A DNA stretch of 29,475 nucleotides, taken from a virus. The notes beneath the pieces are model-generated. The model saw nothing but the letters and a program-made list of their open reading frames with translations. It had not been told where the DNA came from and made no database searches. Positions 15,557 through 22,744 of the stretch are shown here, in pieces. Each line of letters begins with the position of its first letter. Within the stretch, counting starts at the first letter, position 1. The position numbers and the translations under genes were made by a program. Where the stretch lies: IMG/VR virus record IMGVR_UViG_3300042922_000352, positions 1 through 29,475 of that record; one strand, given 5' to 3'.

Positions 15557-15936
15557 CCTTCCTCCTTGCTAATATTTAATCCGATTTTCTCGTAATAGAA
15601 TTTTATTGGCTCTCTGGTTTCTGCTATCATTCCGTACCGCTTTGCAATGCTGTATGTACTTATATCTCTTTGCAATCTGTCAGGGATTTTTCCAAGTTGT
15701 CTTCTAAATTCTTCTAACATCATTGTGTGCTTATAGTTGTTGCAACTTCGACAAGAAGGAAGCATATTGTCTACTGTGTCTGCTTCTTCTCCATTCCATG
15801 CGAAACATTTTACATGATCTGCATTAAAACCCTTAAAAGGTATTTCGCAACCGCAATATGCACAATGGCCAGAGGTCTTATTGTATACTTCTATTCTTTC
15901 TGCTTTACTTAACTTTCTTCTTTTGGGGCTATCCAT
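15541..15936 (-). CDS. HNH endonuclease
   Basis: 131 aa, ATG at 15936 with AAGGAGC. Classic HNH layout: HCAYCGCEI (zinc pair), NADHVKCFAWNGEEADTVDNMLPSCRSCNNYKH with the catalytic His after Asp, the conserved Asn and the second zinc pair. The C-terminal part is helical and may bind DNA (LEEFRRQLGKIPDRLQRD). Close to HNH proteins widespread in Firmicute phages; whether it is a homing-type or a phage-function nuclease cannot be told. Confidence 0.87.
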   Translation of the reverse strand: MDSPKRRKLSKAERIEVYNKTSGHCAYCGCEIPFKGFNADHVKCFAWNGEEADTVDNMLPSCRSCNNYKHTMMLEEFRRQLGKIPDRLQRDISTYSIAKRYGMIAETREPIKFYYEKIGLNISKEEGCTTD

Positions 15937-15939
15937 GTT

Positions 15940-16089
15940 TTACGCTCCTTGCTTCTTTATTGGCTCATAGGGTTTTCTAAGATAGATTGGATTTATAGTG
16001 CTTGGTCTTCTTACGTAGCTATTATAGTGATCTCTGTCCTTTTCTCTTTTTTCGGCAGGACTGTTTAGGTTTGAGGTTCTTCTCTTCAT
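15940..16089 (-). CDS. Hypothetical 49-aa basic protein
   Basis: ATG at 16089 with AAGGAG 5 nt upstream, TAA at 15942-15940. 49 residues, strongly basic (begins MKRRTSNLNSPAEKREKDRD, later YLRKPYEPIKKQGA). It fills an otherwise empty gap and its RBS is good. No known family; the charge suggests nucleic-acid or protein contact. Confidence 0.6.
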   Translation of the reverse strand: MKRRTSNLNSPAEKREKDRDHYNSYVRRPSTINPIYLRKPYEPIKKQGA

Positions 16090-16098
16090 GGTTTCTCC

Positions 16099-16455
16099 TT
16101 ACTTTACGATTCTGAATAGTTTCATTTGTTCTGATTTAGGTCTATATTGGTTGGTATAATATCTTGCTTCAAAGTGGATTAGTACTCCATCAATTCCATG
16201 TTTTCCATAACTCCACTCGATTCCTCTAATTTTAGTTATGGTGATGATTGCAAAGTCTGCTATGTTGCTTTCAATTTCTATTTCATCACCCGTGTTTATT
16301 TCTTTTAAACCGCTGCCGAACTCATGCTTGTATGATGCTTTAAAGTATTTGGTTTCTCCTCTTTCATCTTTTTCAAAGAAGAGACAGTTGTTTTTATTTA
16401 GAGTGCAATTTCCACCATGATAAAAATTCTTTTTGCAAATATCGCATTCTTTAAT
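16099..16455 (-). CDS. Hypothetical 118-aa zinc-finger-like protein with apparent ATT start
   Basis: A frame open for 118 codons ends at TAA 16101-16099. It contains no ATG, GTG or TTG except one ATG six codons before the stop. Upstream, an in-frame TAA (16476-16474) leaves only AAG AAA GGG AGT GAC AAT ATT; the ATT at 16455 is 7 nt after GGGAG, ideal RBS spacing. With ATT as start the protein begins (M/I)KECDICKKNFYHGGNC, a Cys-rich finger, then YFKASYKHEFGSGL and a beta-rich C-half (ITITKIRGIEWSYGKHGIDGV). Neighbour spacing fits an operon gene (9 nt before the next start). Either a true ATT start or a start codon lost by mutation. Confidence 0.6.
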   Translation of the reverse strand: MKECDICKKNFYHGGNCTLNKNNCLFFEKDERGETKYFKASYKHEFGSGLKEINTGDEIEIESNIADFAIITITKIRGIEWSYGKHGIDGVLIHFEARYYTNQYRPKSEQMKLFRIVK

Positions 16456-16479
16456 ATTGTCACTCCCTTTCTTTTACAG

Positions 16480-16508
16480 TTGATTTATCGAACACTTGTT
16501 TGTATAAT
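16480..16508 (+). promoter_or_regulatory. Sigma-A promoter with LexA-type box
   Basis: TTGATT (16480-16485), 17 bp spacer, TATAAT (16503-16508). The spacer holds CGAACACTTGTTTG (16489-16502), a near match to the Firmicute LexA site CGAAC-N4-GTTYG, ending right before the -10. Drives the plus-strand gene at 16533. Confidence 0.7.
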
Positions 16509-16532
16509 GTAGATTAGATTGGAGGGTTGCTT

Positions 16533-16826
16533 ATGCCGTTTTATGAGATTCCGAGGGATGAAAAAATTAATGTTGAATTTGATAAGTTACGTACTCTAAG
16601 TGTTATTGCTGTTTATAATCAAGAGGGCAAGATAAAGCCTTTGTATGTGTCCTTAGTGGACTTGTACGGTAATGTATGTAAGACTAAGATTGAGGGTGTA
16701 AAGTACACTAAGGACTTTAAAGATAGAAAGTCTTTTATTTGTTTGTATAAAAGTGGTGATGTACTTAGAGAGTGTATGTTAACTTTTTATATTAAAGATC
16801 ATAGGTGGGTATTAGAGAATGTTTAG
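16533..16826 (+). CDS. Plus-strand hypothetical gene inside the early operon (moron-like)
   Basis: 97 aa, ATG at 16533 with GGAGGG 6-7 nt upstream (a TTG two codons earlier is too close to the RBS). Beta-rich protein (LSVIAVYNQEGKIKPLYVSL, then SFICLYKSGDVLRECMLTFYIKDHRWVLENV); no known domain recognised. It is opposite to all its neighbours and has its own complete promoter with a LexA-type box, so it is probably expressed in the lysogen and/or after DNA damage rather than with the early genes. Its stop overlaps the stop of the convergent minus-strand gene by 4 nt; I see no terminator between them. Confidence 0.8.
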   Translation: MPFYEIPRDEKINVEFDKLRTLSVIAVYNQEGKIKPLYVSLVDLYGNVCKTKIEGVKYTKDFKDRKSFICLYKSGDVLRECMLTFYIKDHRWVLENV

Positions 16827-17179
16827 TCTAGAATTATATGTTCTTCTCCAATTACCCTAAACCATTCTGGTTCTATCTTGGCTCTTTGGTTAAACTCGGT
16901 CATTAGTTCTTCTAGTTTACAAGCAAGCCATTTCCTATCTTCATCTGTAACATTTTCATAAATATAATCATCACATCCAGAATCATTGCTATAAAGTTCG
17001 TCTAATTCTTCCATGATTCTGTCTGGATCAGCATCCACTCTCGGATGGAAGGTTTCACATTCACCTATGTAAAAATCCCTATATCCGCTCGATATTGCCT
17101 CTTCAATAGCTTCTTCTCTTGTCTTAAAAGTTCCATGAGACCATGTATCGCTTTGTCTTTCATTCCATGACCAATCCAT
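16823..17179 (-). CDS. Hypothetical phage protein
   Basis: 118 aa, ATG at 17179 with AAAGGA. Acidic, alpha/beta: WSHGTFKTREEAIEEAISSG, then YRDFYIGECETFHPRVDADPDRIMEELDELY, ending with a Trp-rich helix (RKWLACKLEELMTEFNQRAKIEPEWFRV). The pattern (GTF.TREEAI.EA, YIGE.E.F.P.V.AD.I.E.L) is shared with small proteins in many clostridial phages, so the gene is real; the function is unknown. Confidence 0.75.
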   Translation of the reverse strand: MDWSWNERQSDTWSHGTFKTREEAIEEAISSGYRDFYIGECETFHPRVDADPDRIMEELDELYSNDSGCDDYIYENVTDEDRKWLACKLEELMTEFNQRAKIEPEWFRVIGEEHIILD

Positions 17180-17209
17180 GATTATTCCTTTCTGCTGCTA
17201 TGGCAGCTA

Positions 17210-17779
17210 CTACCATTTATCATGACTGTATTTAGCCAATCTTCTTGCACTCTCACATTCATATAAGCCTAAATCAAATAATGTATCAGCTTGTTTTTTA
17301 GTTATTAATAAAGCCTCTGAATGAACATATCTTGATTCTCTTTTATTAATATCTTTTGTTATTTTAAGCCACCCTAAATTTTCAAGGCTTCTTTCACCGT
17401 TGTAACTCTTGATTTTTAATTCTTCGCATATGGCATCTGCTGCCCATGAGTGCCCTTCATATCCGCATACATAGGTGTTGCCTTCTGTATCTATCCAACC
17501 ATATAAAAATTTAGGTGAGTTTTTGGGGTATCTTTGTTCTCTGGTTAGAGGTTCTTTATCTTCATTAACCGTGATGATTTCAACAAAATTTTCATCATCT
17601 GGATAAAAGGATGTTCGTCCTCCTACTCTATTAACTATAATGGGTAGGTCTTTTTCTTCAATATACCAGGCTCCTGGTAGGTCTTTGCATTTATCAAGCG
17701 TATTAATGTATTCTCTTGCTTGTAGCCCTCCGAAAGATGTTTTATAGATTGCATACATTGTTTGATTTAATTTGCTCAT
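17210..17779 (-). CDS. Hypothetical protein
   Basis: 189 aa, ATG at 17779 with GGGAG. Contains a Gly/Trp/Tyr-rich middle (PKFLYGWIDTEGNTYVCGYEGHSWAADAICEEL), a pattern seen in phage and mobile-element proteins of unknown role, and a basic C-terminus with ITKKQADTLFDLG. No enzyme motif recognised. Part of a run of four unrelated hypothetical genes between the plus-strand gene and ParB. Confidence 0.7.
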   Translation of the reverse strand: MSKLNQTMYAIYKTSFGGLQAREYINTLDKCKDLPGAWYIEEKDLPIIVNRVGGRTSFYPDDENFVEIITVNEDKEPLTREQRYPKNSPKFLYGWIDTEGNTYVCGYEGHSWAADAICEELKIKSYNGERSLENLGWLKITKDINKRESRYVHSEALLITKKQADTLFDLGLYECESARRLAKYSHDKW

Positions 17780-17809
17780 AATTGTTCTCCCTGCTACCTA
17801 GTTGTCTTA

Positions 17810-18364
17810 TTAATATTCTGATGAAGCTATTATTTCTGGTCCTTTGTATTCTCCATTTAGCTCTATTACCTTTCTGTAGGGCATAAACTTATGTAAGTAT
17901 CCTTCGTACCACATTAAATCTCCAAATTGAGTGGGATTACTTCCTATTCCTGTTCCTTCTGGTGCTTTTTCATGGTCTTCCTTGTCTTCTGTTGGATACC
18001 ACATACCTTTTAAATCAATATCAAGTTCTATTATGCTATCTTCATCTATTAGTTCAGCAATTTCTTTCTCGTAATAAGCTTTAGCTTCATCCTCAGAAAG
18101 TGCCAATACTGTATCTGCTTCGTTAATTTCATATACTTTTATTTGGGTTTTTATATATGATGTAGATATAGCCATGTCTTGAAGTCCTGTTATGAAACTT
18201 TCTCCCTTGGTTACAATGTCGTATCCGATTTGAAGGGCGCATTGAATATAACCATGTTCAATTAGTTCTTTTTGACTATCAGTCAAGTGGCACTCACCTT
18301 TTCTGATTTTTTCTTCTTCTAACACATCAATAACTTTTTTAATTCCTTCTCTCATATCTCTCAT
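17810..18364 (-). CDS. Hypothetical protein
   Basis: 184 aa, ATG at 18364 with AAGG about 6 nt upstream; a second ATG three codons later is possible. Acidic, with an N-terminal helix (GIKKVIDVLEEEKIRKG), an ordered region ending in GMWYPTEDKED and a C-terminal piece WYEGYLHKFMPYRKVIELNGEYKGPEII. No function recognised. Confidence 0.7.
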   Translation of the reverse strand: MRDMREGIKKVIDVLEEEKIRKGECHLTDSQKELIEHGYIQCALQIGYDIVTKGESFITGLQDMAISTSYIKTQIKVYEINEADTVLALSEDEAKAYYEKEIAELIDEDSIIELDIDLKGMWYPTEDKEDHEKAPEGTGIGSNPTQFGDLMWYEGYLHKFMPYRKVIELNGEYKGPEIIASSEY

Positions 18365-18401
18365 AATTTGCCTTCTTTCTGCTGCCTATCTGGCAATCAA
18401 A

Positions 18402-19703
18402 TTATTGAATTGTTCTAAATCCTAATATGCAGTAACTCTCTGTTAGCCCTGTGTAATCTTCTAACATGCTTGTGATTAAGGCTTTAAAGCTTCTTCCTGT
18501 GTGTTCTCCGTTGTTGTATTCCTCGTTTTGGAGGATATCGCCTACTTTGAAATCTCTGTCGTTTTTACGAAGAGTAAATGGCTTTGTTCCGTTTAGTTCA
18601 TCCTCGTAATACATAGTAGCAAGTTTAATTGGATGGATTCTGTCTGTAGGTTCTTTAGATTCTTCTTGTGATTCTTCCTGCTGCTTGATTGGCTGTGATG
18701 TGCTTGTTTGCTTAATTGAATTTGCTTTTTCTTCCTCTTCCCGGTCACTAAGCATGTTGGGTCTGTTTCGGTCTTTAAAATCGTTACAGTTCGTAACCGA
18801 AGGGTCTCTTTTGTCGCATCTGTCCCAATTACTACAGGAATAACACCTTGATGTCATGTAATCGGGGTCAGGACTAAAATTGTCCTCTTCTGGTTCGCTC
18901 TTTGGTTCTTCTGGTGCATATTCTGGATACTCGTCAATATCAATTTGCCCTTCGACTTCTTCCTGCTTGTCCTGTTCTATGATTTCTTTTACTTCTGTAT
19001 AGGTGATAGAGCCTGTTTCTTTATATTGGTTGTAAAGCTCTTTCTGTTCTGCTTCGGGTAGTCCTGCAAGTTGGTCTGCTGCCGAAAAGGTTATGCGGTC
19101 GCTTTTGGTTTCTTCTAGGAACTCTGGTATAAGACTTTTATTGATTTTGTCTATTTGACCTATCTTGGTTTTATTGGTCTGGAGCATAGAAGCAACAATA
19201 TCCCTTAGTCTGCCTTTTGTTAGGTCGTAGCCTTTTATGGGGATTTTGTTATCTCTTAGGTACTCTAGGTTTTCTTTTAGCTTCTGGGTCTCTTCTAAGG
19301 TTTCCCTTATGCTTTTTACACGGTGAGAGTTGCTAATAATTAATTCTATGCTTTCTTCTTTTCTTGTTACTTGTGCCCGAATCTGGCACGTTACTAATTC
19401 AAATTCTTTGTACCCTTGGGAGACTAGGAGTTTTAGAGATTCCCATCTTCTTTCACCGCTTATAAGTCGGTATTCTCCTTTATCGCATGGGTCATATACG
19501 ATAACTAAGTTTTCCATAAGTCCAGACATTAGGATTTTAGATGCTAAATCCTCTATATCGTTTATTTCGTAAAAGTTTGCTTCGTTTCTGTAGATTTTGA
19601 ATATGCTTACGTCTTTTGTACGAAACCTTGCTTTGGGTGAATCGTCTTGACCTGCTTTGCTGTTTTGATTTAAAACATCCGTTATCTTGAATCCTGCTGC
19701 CAT
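18402..19703 (-). CDS. parB: ParB-like protein fused to DUF3850/ASCH-like domain
   Basis: 433 aa, ATG at 19703, 2 nt after the ParA stop. Residues about 27-125 are a ParB/Srx nuclease-fold domain with the signature GEYRLISGERRWESLKLL (GERRW at 83-87). About 130-200 is a helical domain like the ParB DNA-binding middle. An acidic Pro/Glu linker leads to a Cys cluster (Cys287, 290, 296, 306). Residues about 357-431 look like DUF3850, an ASCH-related fold (HPIKLATMYYEDELNGTKPFTLRKNDRDFKVGDIL in family form, written here with its key Arg379-Lys380). The ParB part suggests partition or regulation with ParA; the C-terminal part suggests RNA or small-ligand binding. The fusion seems complete. Confidence 0.8.
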   Translation of the reverse strand: MAAGFKITDVLNQNSKAGQDDSPKARFRTKDVSIFKIYRNEANFYEINDIEDLASKILMSGLMENLVIVYDPCDKGEYRLISGERRWESLKLLVSQGYKEFELVTCQIRAQVTRKEESIELIISNSHRVKSIRETLEETQKLKENLEYLRDNKIPIKGYDLTKGRLRDIVASMLQTNKTKIGQIDKINKSLIPEFLEETKSDRITFSAADQLAGLPEAEQKELYNQYKETGSITYTEVKEIIEQDKQEEVEGQIDIDEYPEYAPEEPKSEPEEDNFSPDPDYMTSRCYSCSNWDRCDKRDPSVTNCNDFKDRNRPNMLSDREEEEKANSIKQTSTSQPIKQQEESQEESKEPTDRIHPIKLATMYYEDELNGTKPFTLRKNDRDFKVGDILQNEEYNNGEHTGRSFKALITSMLEDYTGLTESYCILGFRTIQ

Positions 19704-19705
19704 AA

Positions 19706-20482
19706 TTAATCATCCCCCAAATACATTAATAATTCTTCTGTTACTGCTTTATAATCCTTTGTAGCTATCCCATTCTTTGAAAAGGCAGGAAGGGGCACAA
19801 AGGCATGAGTTGATTTTTCCACTACCACACTCCGTCTGATTGAGGTTTTAAAGGCATTGTAGCTATTTTTAAGCCACGTTTCTGCTTCTAGAGTGGTAAT
19901 ATTCTTTTGTTTCATTGTCATAAGCATCATTAACCTGATATCGGGGTTGAATTGCTCTAATTCCTCTATTTGCTCTATGATATTGTCAAGTGCATCTACT
20001 TCGAATCCACCTAGCTTTACTGGTGCAATTACGTAGTCTGCCGCTATCAGCATATTTGTAACTGCCATATCAAGGGTAAGACCACAATCACATATCAAGT
20101 AGTCGTAAGAATGGCTTATTTCCTCAATGGCATTCTTAAATCGCGTGATCTGGTCGGAATCTCTTTCCAGGAGAAGTTGCATATTGGTTCGCATTAAATA
20201 CCCATTGGCAGGGATTATATCTATGTTTTCATATGGTGTATTTTTAATTAAGTCGATTGTAGAGTATTCACCGCCTATAAGATTATGTTTTTCTAATAAC
20301 TCAGACATTCCTATTCCTTCTGGTTCTAATCTTCCGAAGAGTTTAGATAAGTTTCCTTGTTGGTCGCCGTCTGCTACTAAGACTTTCTTTTTATGGGTTT
20401 CTCCGAGTATATGTATAATAGATGAAGCTGTAATTGTTTTTCCTATTCCCCCTTTGGGGGTCATAACTGCGATTACTTTCAT
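19706..20482 (-). CDS. parA: ParA family ATPase
   Basis: 258 aa from the ATG at 20482 (AAAGGA close by and GGAGG slightly further); an ATG at 20536 would add 18 residues but has no RBS and reads through a hairpin. Walker A is KGGIGKT with the deviant-Walker lysine (MTPKGGIGKTITASS), then VADGDQQGNLSKL and the YDYLICDCGLTLDM Walker B region. Family role: DNA-bound ATPase that segregates plasmids, or a regulator. Pairs with the ParB-like gene directly downstream. Confidence 0.9.
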   Translation of the reverse strand: MKVIAVMTPKGGIGKTITASSIIHILGETHKKKVLVADGDQQGNLSKLFGRLEPEGIGMSELLEKHNLIGGEYSTIDLIKNTPYENIDIIPANGYLMRTNMQLLLERDSDQITRFKNAIEEISHSYDYLICDCGLTLDMAVTNMLIAADYVIAPVKLGGFEVDALDNIIEQIEELEQFNPDIRLMMLMTMKQKNITTLEAETWLKNSYNAFKTSIRRSVVVEKSTHAFVPLPAFSKNGIATKDYKAVTEELLMYLGDD

Positions 20483-20495
20483 GTTTTCCTTTCCT

Positions 20496-20516
20496 CCAGG
20501 GGCTGTGTGCCCCTGG
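20496..20516. promoter_or_regulatory. Perfect GC-rich hairpin just upstream of parA
   Basis: CCAGGGGC and its exact complement separated by TGTGT, an 8-bp stem in an AT-rich region, ending at the GGAGG of the parA RBS. Could be an operator for a ParA/ParB protein, or a hairpin that controls ribosome access. It has no T-tract, so it is not a terminator. Confidence 0.55.
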
Positions 20517-20590
20517 ATAGGCTCTAACTGTTGCATTGTGATATGTATACATCTTAGAGGGGACTTGTTAACTGGTTGCTATAGTCAAAT

Positions 20591-20926
20591 TCAATACTTA
20601 GAATAGACTAGGTTCTTTTTGTTCCAATCATGATAATAGCTTTTCATATAGATTTCTAAATCCTCTTGCATCTGCTCTCTTAATCCTTGATTACCGTTGT
20701 CCATCAAATTATGATGATATCTGCATCCTTTTGCGCCATTTTCCTCAATGCCGAGTCCTCCCTGAGACTTATTAATTATGTGCATTGGGTCGTATGTAGT
20801 AAGGTCGAAGTCGTGCGCTCCGTCGGTGCTGTATCCTAATTTGCAGAATACGCAATCTTCATCACGTTCAAATATTTTAATTTTTGTTGCTTTGCTAAAT
20901 TGTGTTGCTTTAGTTCTTTTATGCAT
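20591..20926 (-). CDS. HNH-type protein next to the methyltransferase
   Basis: 111 aa, ATG at 20926 with GGAG 7 nt upstream; a TTG at 20944 is weaker. Zinc pair CVFCKLG near residue 25, then YDPMHIINKSQGGLGIEENGAKGC and RYHHNLMDNG. This is the HNH layout, but the residue before the catalytic His is Met rather than Asp. It may be a nuclease or a degenerate one. It begins 10 nt after the methyltransferase stop, so the two are likely co-translated. Confidence 0.78.
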   Translation of the reverse strand: MHKRTKATQFSKATKIKIFERDEDCVFCKLGYSTDGAHDFDLTTYDPMHIINKSQGGLGIEENGAKGCRYHHNLMDNGNQGLREQMQEDLEIYMKSYYHDWNKKNLVYSKY

Positions 20927-20936
20927 TATCTTGCTC

Positions 20937-22640
20937 CTATGCAAATTTTAATTGTTCTTGGGTATCATCAATTCTCATGTTGGGCATTCTTTCCGCTGTA
21001 CAGAGGTCTGGAAGATTTGTTTTAACTAAAGCTTTTGCAAATGGTGGCGGTACTGCATTACCACATCTTTTTACCTGTTCAGTTCTCGAATATTCTTTCC
21101 CTTTATGGTCTTTGTCGATTATATAATCCTCTGGAAAGCCTTGTGCATTGTAGAGTTCCCTTGGTTCTAACATTCTGAGTCCTATATCAACTATCTGATA
21201 ATTTACTCCTTTAATGGTCACTAACCCGAATCGATCATTTGAGGTGACTGTATCAAGCGGTTGATTTATATCTTGCCCCGTTCCTTGCCCGTAGTATTTG
21301 GTTAGAAAGGTTCTAACCTCTCCAAAATGTCCTGGTCCAGCAACTATTGTATTAATTGGTTCATTCATATCTTGTCCTGTACTATTATGATTCATTTGTA
21401 TAATACTGCTTGCTGCCAACTCACTTTTACCTTTTCTGTCTCCAAAAACAGGCTTTCCATAATATTTTTTAAAGAATTCCTCAATACCTTCCTTGGGTTT
21501 GATATCATTTGAAAGTTTAATTTCAACCTCTGTCATTACATTTCTGGCAGTAATAGTATGTAACGGCTCTTCCATATCGCTTGCTACCGATCTGCTCTCA
21601 CCTGCATAATTTTTAGATATAAAGGCACTTACCAACCCATATCTATTGCTTCCATCTGCTGTCAATAATGGTTCGTCAATATTCTGACCTCTAACTCCGT
21701 TCTTAGTTGTTTCGCTATGATACTGAATAATTGTAGGAGTTATTAAACAATGTTCATTTTTACTTACTATCGTTGTTAAGGGTTCATGAATCGAATAACT
21801 TCTATCCTTACTAAATCCTGTTTGTCCTATCTGAACTATAAAAGGGCTGTCCGACTCAATAACAAATTTTTGTAAACCTCTAGCTATTCTTTTCATTGTA
21901 TTTTCTGCCAAAGGCCTAACTGCTCTAATTCCGTACTTTTTCATAATATTTTCCGATGTATCAAAAATACTAGGACATGGCAATGAAAAATCTATGCATT
22001 CATAGGCAGCTACATAGGGCTTAAGTAATCCTTGTATGACCATCTCGCTATCTTTTGGTGCATGTGTAGGTTTTGGCCATGCTATTGACTCACTATCACA
22101 TCGCGCAATCATAAAGAATCTTTTTCGCTTAGTGGGTGCCCCATAATCAGCAGCTACTAATTCACCGAATTCTACTTGATATCCCAGATTCCTTAATTGA
22201 TTGATAAATCTTTCAAAAGTCTTGCCCTGTTTTGCTTTAATTGGCCTATGTCTACGGTTTAATGGACCCCATGTTTTAAATTCTTCTACATTCTCTAGCA
22301 TTATTACTCTTGGTCTTACAAGTGCAGCCCATCTTAATGCCACCCATGCTAATCCTCGTATGGTTTTATCCTTAGGCTTACCGCCTTTTGCCTTTGAAAA
22401 ATGTTTGCAATCGGGAGAAAACCAAGCTAGCCCAACCTTGCGACCTTTGCAAGCTTTAACAGGGTCTACATCCCATACACTTTCACAATAGTGTTCTGTG
22501 CTAGGGTGGTTAGCTTTATGCATTTTAATAGCCTCTGGGTCGTGGTTAATTGCTATATCTACGCTTCTTCCAGTTGCTAATTCTATGCCCGTAGAGGCTC
22601 CGCCCCCTCCTGCGAAGTTATCAACTATTATCTCTTTCAA
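20937..22640 (-). CDS. DNA (cytosine-5) methyltransferase with five repeated target modules
   Basis: 567 aa, TTG at 22640 with AGAGG about 8 nt upstream (the next ATG would remove motif I). Motif I FAGGGGAS (9-16), catalytic motif IV FSPDCKHFS with Cys78, motif VI ENV (116-118), motif VIII-like AADYGAPTKRKRFF (163-176), and the terminal motifs IX/X YNAQGFPEDY and RCGNAVPPP (about 525-533). Between VIII and IX sit five copies of an E/Q-P-L/I-x-T-I/V element (at about 286, 323, 358, 427, 460), the likely target-recognition region. Role: 5-methylcytosine in phage DNA, protecting it from host restriction or marking it. Confidence 0.93.
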   Translation of the reverse strand: MKEIIVDNFAGGGGASTGIELATGRSVDIAINHDPEAIKMHKANHPSTEHYCESVWDVDPVKACKGRKVGLAWFSPDCKHFSKAKGGKPKDKTIRGLAWVALRWAALVRPRVIMLENVEEFKTWGPLNRRHRPIKAKQGKTFERFINQLRNLGYQVEFGELVAADYGAPTKRKRFFMIARCDSESIAWPKPTHAPKDSEMVIQGLLKPYVAAYECIDFSLPCPSIFDTSENIMKKYGIRAVRPLAENTMKRIARGLQKFVIESDSPFIVQIGQTGFSKDRSYSIHEPLTTIVSKNEHCLITPTIIQYHSETTKNGVRGQNIDEPLLTADGSNRYGLVSAFISKNYAGESRSVASDMEEPLHTITARNVMTEVEIKLSNDIKPKEGIEEFFKKYYGKPVFGDRKGKSELAASSIIQMNHNSTGQDMNEPINTIVAGPGHFGEVRTFLTKYYGQGTGQDINQPLDTVTSNDRFGLVTIKGVNYQIVDIGLRMLEPRELYNAQGFPEDYIIDKDHKGKEYSRTEQVKRCGNAVPPPFAKALVKTNLPDLCTAERMPNMRIDDTQEQLKFA

Positions 22641-22645
22641 GTCCG

Positions 22646-22744
22646 TTACCTCTTTTTCTTTCCGTACATGAATTGATTCATGTTGCCTTTTTTATTGTTT
22701 GCTGTCATTTTCTTTTTACCTGCTACCTTAACGAATTTCCCCAT
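22646..22744 (-). CDS. Micro-ORF, 32 aa, very basic
   Basis: ATG at 22744 with AAGGAGG 6 nt upstream, TAA at 22648-22646. 32 residues, 12 of them Lys/Arg (begins MGKFVKVAGKKKMTANNKKG). It overlaps the end of the RNase H-like gene and stops 5 nt before the methyltransferase start. The RBS is among the best in the region, so translation is likely. No known family. Confidence 0.6.
   Translation of the reverse strand: MGKFVKVAGKKKMTANNKKGNMNQFMYGKKKR

Noticed and set aside
20483-20536. Longer ParA start at 20536
   Set aside because: No RBS, and the extension (MQQLEPIQG...) is just the translated hairpin.
20591-22640. Methyltransferase and HNH gene as a restriction-modification pair
   Set aside because: Not asserted: the HNH motif is atypical and stand-alone methyltransferases are common in phages; kept as an open question only.
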